Shown here: piece by piece, positions 56,401 to 64,000 of the stretch
Layout: every line of letters starts with the position of its first letter
Position numbering within the stretch: the first letter of the stretch is position 1
The notes under the pieces: generated by a model
The model's input: only the letters and a program-made list of their open reading frames with translations
Told to the model about the DNA's origin: nothing
The model's database searches: none
Assembly: GCA_030248215.1 (NCBI GenBank)
Contig: JASANG010001116.1
Span: 1-64,000, forward strand
Length of the DNA stretch: 64,000 bases
Reading direction: 5' to 3'
From: Enoplolaimus lenunculus
Lineage: Eukaryota; Nematoda; Enoplea; Enoplida; Thoracostomopsidae
Position numbers and translations under genes: made by a program

Positions 56401-59152
56401 TTCTGGCATACTGTTCTTAGTTCAAATGAGATTGTAGAATCTTCGAACCTCCTTAGGATAAAGTAAATACTATTCTTGGTTGAAATGAGATTGTAGACTC
56501 ATCGAATCTCCTTAGGATAAAGTAAATACTACTCTTGGTTGAAATGAGATTGTAGACTCATCGAACCTCCTTAGCATACATAAATATATGGCTACCATGT
56601 TATGGCACTGACCCATAATTTTCAATTATTGTTGCTGTTCAAAAACTTAAATATTTCCTTAAGCCGTGACTTAGTCACTACTTAAGCAAATCTTAAGTAA
56701 ATACTCCTTAGTAACATTTCAGAAACCCAGCCAGTGTCATTTGTACAACATCTTTCGTAATTCCGCTACGCAACACATGGTTAGTTCGCTCGAACAGCTT
56801 AACCCCAAAAAACTAATGGTCAACTTCAATCAAACAAACTCAAATTTCAAAATTTTAAAAAAGCAAAAAATAACGCTATTATGCCGGCAAAATTTTATCA
56901 ACTTTTGCATTGAAAACCAGAAACACTACTTACAGTTTGCTGCTGACTGAAACATAGCAGCCATGTTATCGTTGCGATGAATTGGATCGAGTGGAACAGC
57001 AGGAAAATCAGGACCTCGTGGCGCGAAACCAAACCCTTCTGAAAAAATACGATTAAAAATTAAAAAATAGTACCATCAACAACTCCATACCATACAAGAG
57101 CCAGTATGAAATTATTTGTATTACAGTGCATCAACATTCCATGTACCATGATACCCATAAATCCAGTCTGGTCACTCAAAATTTCTTGACATTAACATTC
57201 TTTCATACCCTACTATTTCTATTTAGTGCTTACTGGTGTAAAATTAGTCCTGTCACTATGGCCATAGACTGTGAAATATCAAACAAGTTTGATATTTGAA
57301 TTCAAGCTTCTTGAACAAATTCAAAAAGTCTGAATTAATTTAAGAAGAGCGGAGCCACACAGTTTCCGACTGGCCAAACAAAATGCAGGTGAAAAAAATT
57401 GAATCAACTTGCAACTGTGTTCACAATTGCGAATTGAACTTAACAGCATGAATTCCAGTGAATAATTTGTTACTCCAAGAAATTCAAATCAGTTTTGCGA
57501 CCAAACTTCCACCATATAAGTTGTTCGTGCAAGTTTTTGCTGCACAAACTTGCATGTATTGTGTAAATAATGCTTTATTGCACCACTCTGTAACGGTTTT
57601 CATGAAATAAATATCCAGTATGTTTAAGAACCTGTACAGACCTCTAAACTAAGTTTCACACTGTTTTCCACACTAATGGGTAAACCACACACATTTAATA
57701 TAACATACTTACCTGGGCACAACTGTTGAAATCCTGCTATATCTCTTCCGTTTCCCAGCTGATCGTTCAAAATTCCACTACAAAAAGGTTCCACTTCGCC
57801 CAGCGAGCGCCCAAACGTATCTACAGCAACCTTTTATTACTATAAATATTTTGCTGAAAGCCTCGTCTTAATTCTACATAAATATTTTGTAGAAAAAGAT
57901 TTTTGCTTCAACATCAAGGCAAACGTTTAGAATTCACGGAGATAAAATTGGCATGAATCAGTATGAACGGCGAACAACAGTGCCAAAATAATCAATTTAG
58001 AACAACGAAAAGTGTAACAAGGTTTATCAACAAGCTATTTAACAATAAATTATAATATCCTATTCAAACAAAAAATAAACTATATCAACACACTTCGGTA
58101 CCTTGTCCAACCGGAAAAATTCCGCCGCCACGTGGCACATCGTTACCTCGATCCTCAAATCCGCCCATTCCCATTATACCAGCCATCGAATTAGCAGGTC
58201 CTCCAAACATTGGCCTGCAATCTGGCCCACCGTTTACGCCACCAATTCCCACATTTGCCATCGAAAACCCATGCGGCGCATCAACCCCAGCAGCATGCAA
58301 TATTCCGGGGTCATTGAAAAAATCTCCAGTACCCGGAATACCAATACCACAAAGCTCCCCACGATACTCTTGCACATGATCAGCAGCTGCGAACATTTCT
58401 CGACCACTGCCACTAGCAAAAGGACCTACCCCCATCACAGGGGTTTGAGCCTTTTGAAACGGATTCATAGTTAAGCTTTCACTAATCGGGCCGGCTCGAT
58501 TAAACCCAACCGACGCAAAATTATTGTTTGGCGTGCCGAAAACACCAAAAGGCGGTCCTCGATCATATTTTACTTCACCTGAACGGCCACGTTTCTCTGA
58601 ACGACGTTCATTTCGAGTCTCTAAATCCAAATCAATCGCGGACCATTTCCTTTTCAGTTCACCGTCTCCAATACGCCGGCCAGTTAGCAACTGCGCTACT
58701 GCTTCGTGCACCAAAAACGGCATCTGGTATACTAAAAACAAACCTGGCACATTACAGGTGTTCCATTCCCCAAATAAAGCTGGATGACCCCGCACACATT
58801 CTAGTTCTTCCACGCACTCCGACTACTCTCACAGTTGTCTAACTCCACTTTTACCGCCCCGTGTAAACGCAAAAACGATTTATAATTTGCAGCTTCACTC
58901 GCCCAGCAGGGTAGGGAAACCCTAGTATTGTAAGACAGTCTACATTACATAATCTAGGCAATTACCTGGAATTCTACGGAGTATAGTCATTTCAAATTGC
59001 ATTCTTCCAAAGCTTAACAATATTATACTTTCAAATAATACACCATCTGGCATTTATGTACCTTCTCTCTTGCGACGTTCCTGATAAATATCGTCCATCG
59101 TTTGACGCGAAAACACTCGAGACAAATTTACCACTTTGCCGGATATTGTCAT
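53490..59152 (-). CDS. Long disordered protein with C-terminal SAM-like domain
   Basis: Family not recognised. Exons 59152-59062, 58731-58102, 57820-57713, 57038-56934, 55939-54149 and 53701-53490 join in phase to about 978 codons. N-terminus: MTISGKVVNLSRVFSRQTMD then DIYQERRKRE; exon 2 begins VYQMPFLVHEAVAQLLTGRR then a charged KRKWSAIDLDLETRNERR stretch, followed by Gly/Met/Pro/Asn-rich sequence. The 1.8-kb exon is Gln/Ser/Pro/Ala-rich with a basic RKRRKNEAE patch and a tandem NVIAPGLVLTG pair. The last 60 residues (FTSDQIVRLLTAVSIG, LTDPTILQSLSVDDLKELGV, SMGDRKRLCMVI) fit a SAM domain. This suggests a nuclear RNA- or chromatin-related scaffold, which is inference. The first exon is uncertain: 59002-58966 (MQFEMTILRRIP, CAGGTAATT donor) has the same phase and could be an alternative. 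The stop lies within AATAAA. Confidence 0.65.
56253..56733. mobile_element. Inverted-repeat element (TGGCTGGGTTTCTGAAAC ends)
   Basis: TGGCTGGGTTTCTGAAAC at the left and TTTCAGAAACCCAGCCA at the right, with ACTTAAGTA-type repeats next to both. Inside, a block of about 65 bases (GGTTGAAATGAGATTGTAGA) occurs three times in tandem at 56400-56575. A half copy lies at about 56018-56130. Intron of the SAM-protein gene. Confidence 0.7.
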
Positions 59153-61402
59153 TTTTGTGCCGTAAACTACAAAAAATGAACACAATCTTGTCCATCTAGG
59201 TAGACCAATGCAAAATGCTACTACAACAACAATATTAGGGCAAATACATGGTTTTCTTGGCCAACAGTAGTACCTAGTACCAAAAGCAACCGATTAGGAC
59301 TGCAAAAGAATGAGTTGCAACCGCGAGCACACAGCTTTTGCCAACACATTTGTCATCAACATTCACAACCAACATAGCAGCAGTTGCTAAGTGAATGAAA
59401 CAGCTAACCACGCTAATGAAACAAGTTGCAGAATTTGCTCAATCCAGTTCTCAAATACAGAAGATACAATAAGCAGGGGAATCCGCGAGCCGCGCGATCG
59501 CGAAAGTTTTGCAAACATCAATCGATTTTCTCACAATTACAGCGTTTTAGATTGGGTGGAACAGTCAAAAAAAATCCGGTTTTTCATGAACGTTTTCTTA
59601 TTTTGGTAACTTTTGCACTAGCCAAGCTCAAAAATTAGGATTTTTTCCAAGTTTTCTAACGAAAACGAGACATTTTCAGGCCACGGACACCTCGTAACTC
59701 AGTCTAAATCCCACAACAAACCCAAGTGGAAGCAATAGCTTCAAAAGAAACCAAAACCTTAGCACGAAACACCTCAGTGAATATAAATTCACGTTTTGAA
59801 GTTCTGATTTCTTTCTTGCTTTGTCATGAATACCGTATGGCCCCGTCACTATCATACCTGGGCCATCCCTAGCTTTAAAATACTTAAATGAAACACAACT
59901 TATTTGTATTATTGCTGATATAAAAAGCTACATTTTTATGTTTCAAGTTTTGTAGACCGGCACTAGACGTGTTGCGTGGCGATAGCATATTTTTTTAATT
60001 ATATAACTGTAGATTTGCAATGCCGTCCGATGCCGTACGGTACAGCAATATTCACACCTATACGCACGACCTGTACAGAATATTTCTATACTGGCTGCTC
60101 CTGCTGCTATATTTGCAACCGCGGAAACAAACCGTAATTGTCGGTCGATTACGTTTACCATTACATATTTCATTTCCTAAAACCCCATTGGCATTAAAAA
60201 CCCAAACACATCTAAACCAGTCGTAGTGAGACTACATTTATTGAGCGAAGCACAAACACACGTAAGCAATTAAGGTAATATGGAAATTAGTTATTAGCTA
60301 ACTATTAATTTATCGGTTTTGGAGGTTTGTAAGCAATTTGCTCGGATTCCGCGCACCCAAAAACCCTTCAGCCACCCAAATAATTTTTGGAATAATTTCA
60401 AAAAGTCCTAATTTTGTCTTGTCAATTAAGCTAATATGCAAATTAGCTATTAGCTAACTATTCAATTATCGATTTTGGATGTTTGTAAACTATTTATTCA
60501 AATTCCACGCACCGAAAAACCATATAGGGCTGAAATTATATTGCTTTTAACCTTAATAATTAGTGAAATATTTTAAAAAGTCGTAATTTAGGCTTATAAA
60601 CTATGCTAATATGCAAATTATCTATTAGCTAACTGCTCAATTATCGATTTTGGAGGTTTGTAAACAGTCTACGCAGATTTTTCGCACCCAAAAACCCTTT
60701 AATGCTAAAATTAGATTGCTTTTAACTGTAATAATTAGTGAAATATTGTAAAAAAAATTTAGGCTTAATTATTACGCAAATTAGCCTTTAGCTAATAAAC
60801 GGCTTAAAATTTTAAAACCCCAATGCGAGGTTAACACCCCAGGATAATTGGCTTTCAAACAAAAAAGTTTATCAAAATTGGTTCAGCCGTTCCTGAGATT
60901 GTTTCGGACGGACAGACGGACTGACGGACATCCACCTATCGACCCCCAACTACAAAACATAAAACGCTTCGCGAAACTCCGAGCTTCGCTCCGAGTTTCG
61001 CTTCGCTCAAAAACCAAATAAAAGTTCCACAGTTTTATGGCACATTTATCCTGGCACCAATAGCCAACTCAGCAAATGTCTTCAACTTCAGCAAATATTA
61101 CGATATTATTATGACATGATACAATAGGTCACAATAAGTAGACTCTATTCCGCAACTGTAATTATTGGCGTTGGGTATGTATGTACATCTTATTCCAACG
61201 CGCTGCTTAACGGGCGCACTCTCACACGAGGGTGACCTTCGTTACAACATTCTTAGCCCGAAACGTCAAAACTAACGCATTCGCCCGCCTGTCAACTATC
61301 CGGGTTTACCAAAACGATACCCCACACTTTATAGTTAGTTAAAGCTACTCAATTATGTATATACTAATTAGCTGTTACTGAATAAAAAATTTCTCTTCAT
61401 AC
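59153..61402. other. No gene seen; repeat block at 60190-61020
   Basis: 59153-60190 shows nothing recognisable. 60190-60800 holds about four irregular tandem units of 155-175 bases (AATATGCAAATTAGCTATTA, TTTTGGAGGTTTGTAA, CACCCAAAAACC). 60840-61020 contains AAATTGGTTCAGCCGTTCC, then GGACGGACAGACGGACTG and TTCGCTCCGAGTTTCGCTTC, a tail like those at the ends of some interspersed repeats. Confidence 0.5.
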
Positions 61403-61452
61403 CTAGCAATTTCTTCTGCAAGTTCCGAGTAAAAACCAGAATAATCGCCCAT
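61403..61452 (-). CDS. Possible first exon, MGDYSGFYSELAEEIAR
   Basis: An ATG with G at +4 opens a 16-codon stretch (plus 2 bases) ending in an AG-GTATGA donor. No matching downstream exon in phase was found: the SAM-protein first exon does not fit. It may be chance. If real it would be transcribed toward the SAM-protein gene. Confidence 0.25.
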
Positions 61453-61495
61453 GCAGAAATGCACACTCACATTGGATATTCACTGTGGTACGTAA

Positions 61496-61778
61496 TGCAT
61501 CGTTCACAATAAATTTTGCCACCGAAAACACTGTAAGGTAAGGTTAACACGTATCAATTTTCAAAACTGCCATGAGTTAACCCTATCCTAACGCAAAAAT
61601 TGTGTTATTTCTACTATAATACGTGTCAAAGCCTTAACACACATTATGGTAGAGTTAACACAATTTTTGCGTTAAGATAGGGTTAACGCAAGACAATTTT
61701 GAAAATTTCTGGACACATGTATACCCAACCTTATAGTGTTTTCGGCGGCAAAATAAATTTTTTATTGTGAACGATGCA
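61496..61778. mobile_element. MITE with TGCATCGTTCACAATAAA ends
   Basis: TGCATCGTTCACAATAAATT at the left continues TTGCCACCGAAAACACT. The right end is its complement over more than 35 bases. The inner arms (GGTTAACAC..., TTTTGCGTTAAGATAGGGTT) are also inverted, so most of the element forms one hairpin. Confidence 0.7.
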
Positions 61779-62211
61779 AAACGATGACCACAGGCGGCAG
61801 CTTGATTTCGTCGTTTAGCCTTCTGCTCAAGTGAAATCTTACTGTGTCGTGGGCACTCCCTACAACCCTACCACATCCTAGTGGTGTCAAATACTTTTTC
61901 ATATGTGGTTAATAAGCTTCCGATATGAAATCCTGGCTATGCCCCTGCAGCTCACTCGGGTAAAGCTCCCTCACTTTAGAATTTCTCATCCCAATTTTGC
62001 AAACCACCCGAGCTTGTGGGTCTTATTCATCACTTTAAAGCCCTAAATGACGTGTTTCAACGTAATACACGTCATGTTTGCTAGTACCGTATTCTCTTGG
62101 CCGCCTACATCCCGAACTTCGGCTCATCTGACCAAACAAAAAGTACCTCAACAGGAACCGGAATCTAAACCTGTGCTACAAACCGGATTCAAACGTAGAA
62201 ATATAGCTTAC

Positions 62212-62525
62212 ACAATATCTTATCCACGCTATCATAATCTTCGAACTCAACAGTCACTTGGTTCGGGAAGAAAACCTTGGTCGTCATCCTGAGTATATCC
62301 AGACCAATTTTTTTGATCTGTCCCTCGCCCGAACCCATTAAAAATTGATGCCACTTTGTTATTTGTTGCTTATCAAATTCAGATTCGTTGCTGCCAGTAT
62401 TCATCGCTGCAGTGGTCGTGCTAGGTTTTTTAGGTACTGGGACTGGAACTAAATCCAGTTCATGTTTTGGCGTATCATCGATTGTTATCACTTTTACAAC
62501 TTTGCCGTACTGCTCAAAATGTTTC
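62212..62525 (-). CDS. Internal exon of an RRM-type RNA-binding protein
   Basis: After a TTATTTCAG acceptor it reads KHFEQYGKVVKVITIDD, matching helix 1 and strand 2 of an RNA recognition motif. A linker of about 60 residues follows (LVPVPVPKKPSTTTAA, SEFDKQQITKWHQFLMGSGE, IKKIGLDILRMTT), then FPNQVTVEFEDYDSVDKIL, which fits strand 3 (RNP1 region) and helix 2. The long insertion between strands 2 and 3 is unusual. Starts with one codon base and ends in phase 1 at a GTAAGC donor. No neighbouring exon could be joined with confidence; 63412-63365 (MMPHDDGQRQTRQTAQ, CAG-GTATAG) is a possible 5' exon. The gene probably extends past the window. Confidence 0.5.
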
Positions 62526-62688
62526 CTGAAATAATATAAAAAATTTTCAAAAAATTTAATGGCACTTTGGAATTATACTATTAAACTTTAATCATCAAGA
62601 CCTGTATTCTCAACCATTGGTGCCAGTTTTTCTAACCAGTACAGGAAACCAACAAACTCGGCAAAAGGGGAAACACTTTGAAAAAATT

Positions 62689-63248
62689 GGCTGGGTATCC
62701 GAAATATTATTTAAGTATTTACTTAAGTTATGCTTAAGTAATAACAAGTCCACGGCTAAGCATATAACAACTTAATTTGTTTACAAAAAAATCTGTGTCA
62801 GCTTTGAGCGAGGGTCAGTACAAGGAAACGATACTTTTGCTTTATACAATTATGAATTATGGAGACGCCAAGTGTCTACAATTTCAAGCAGACCAAGGTT
62901 AACATGCTAAACTGTTAGTCTGTAACGAATCGAACTTGGACACAGCTAAATGCTGGGTTTCAAGAACGTTACTGAACTTACAGTCACGGACAGAATAAAG
63001 TGAAACCACGATCGCGACACAAATGCGGTACGACCCGTGATCGCTCGCAGACGCGATCGTGATCGCTCGCAAACACAATTTAGGTGCACGCAGAAACCGC
63101 GGTTACATGCGACAACGATCGCGTCTCAAACGCAACTGTAGTGGACGCAGTTGCGGTTTCTGAGCACATAATTCTGTCTGAGACTGTAGGTACTATATTC
63201 CATTTAAGTATTCACATACACTTAAGTACCGTTTTGAAAACCCAGCCA
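62689..63248. mobile_element. Large copy of the TGGCTGGG inverted-repeat element
   Basis: TTGGCTGGGTATCCGAAAT at the left and TTTTGAAAACCCAGCCAA at the right, with TACTTAAGTTATGCTTAAG near both. 63000-63150 inside is unusually GC-rich with clustered CGATCGCG/GCGATCGTG motifs, absent from the sister at 56253-56733. Confidence 0.6.
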
Positions 63249-64000
63249 AATGTTAGTCCATTCTTGTGTGAACTTTCATCAGTACTCTAGTCGCTCATAA
63301 TGTTTACATTATAAGGATGTGGTTCCAAATTAGAGAAACCAGAGCAACGACGGCGCTATACCTGTGCTGTCTGGCGCGTCTGTCGTTGTCCGTCATCGTG
63401 TGGCATCATGCGCTAATTGCCCAGCGTCAACTCGCTTACGATGCCACACGGCAATGGACGGCTACGGCCAAAAATGTCCCACCAAAGCATACATATTGGG
63501 AAACATATGTTAGGCATCATGGGCGCTTCAGCTCTGTTGAACAGCCTATTGTTACGCTACCACACGCACGAAAGCGTGCAATACCAAAGTTCCACGTGGT
63601 GCTAATGCCAAAAGTTTTAAAAAATGCTTAGCATTTCGGGCTGTACCACATGCCAATCGTATTATAGCAAGCTAATTTACATGCTTGCACCAAATAAATA
63701 GTAGCGGCTAGCTACTTTAAACTGATGGCTATTTCCATCAAACTGCATCGATACTAAATCAATGCAGGTCAATATGTAGTTCCGGAGTGCCTTAACAATA
63801 GCAAACATGTGCATCTTACAGCTAGAACTATATACATGCAAGGGCGATAGTCATGGCGGCAAAGAGTACTTTGACCACCATTACAGTAAAAATTTACTAA
63901 GGTAAGTTAAGATTAGTGTCCTTAGCTCGCAAACATATCTGCCACCACAACAAGCGAACACGCTTCTTCGCTAACGAGAGTAATGTATTTCTACAATTAT
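63249..64000. other. Window end, no confident gene
   Basis: Slightly GC-richer than its surroundings at 63310-63600 and open on both strands in parts. Apart from the short exon-like stretch on the minus strand at 63412-63365 nothing could be supported. Confidence 0.4.

Noticed and set aside
59062-59152. Joining MGDYSGFYSELAEEIAR (61403) to the SAM-protein gene
   Set aside because: The donor phase (2) does not fit the phase of any SAM-protein exon start.

Overview
The window is metazoan nuclear DNA: AT-rich, with compact conserved exons joined by GT-AG introns of a few hundred to about 3,700 bases that are full of short DNA transposons. No bacterial features, rRNA genes or CRISPR arrays were seen. 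I recognised no retrovirus-like or capsid-bearing element. Degenerate arrays of TTAGGC, the telomere repeat of most nematodes, are scattered through the window. This makes a nematode plausible, but the arrays sit inside transposons, so it is only a hint.

Layout. Plus strand: an SLC18-type vesicular transporter of the major facilitator superfamily (1344-10508; the 5' part of the gene was not found). A repeat-filled gap follows. Then come the complete U5 snRNP protein TXNL4A/DIM1 (16029-17096, 3 exons, 142 codons) and a ZDHHC16-type palmitoyltransferase (18515-22756, 6 or 7 exons). Minus strand: a terminal exon encoding a Thr/Ser-rich mucin-like tail (24067-25166); 5-formyltetrahydrofolate cyclo-ligase MTHFS (31864-37523, one middle exon not found); a complete flavin-containing monooxygenase (38426-44176, 6 exons, 445 codons); complete NMD3 (45099-51005, 8 exons, 513 codons); a long, mostly disordered protein with a C-terminal SAM-like domain (53490-59152, 6 exons); and an isolated exon of an RRM protein (62212-62525) whose gene probably runs beyond the window. 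Exon joins were made by eye from splice sites, reading phase and remembered family sequences.

The genes do not form an obvious pathway. TXNL4A (splicing), NMD3 (60S export) and ZDHHC16 (membrane palmitoylation) are housekeeping genes. MTHFS (folate) and FMO (NADPH-dependent oxidation) are metabolic.

Repeats occupy much of the rest: hAT-like MITEs with 8-bp target duplications, TA-flanked MITEs, TTAA-flanked elements carrying a tRNA-like Pol III promoter, a tandemly duplicated tRNA-derived SINE, and several palindromic elements. The most unusual signals are four. (1) TTAGGC-core elements lie in nearly every intron of the transporter gene and almost always in the transcript's sense orientation, with donor-like and acceptor-like motifs inside. 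(2) A 41-bp tandem array copies the exon 3 splice donor of the FMO gene eight times. (3) An 85-bp tandem duplication repeats the last splice acceptor of the transporter. (4) TTAA-flanked elements enclose a tRNA-like box.
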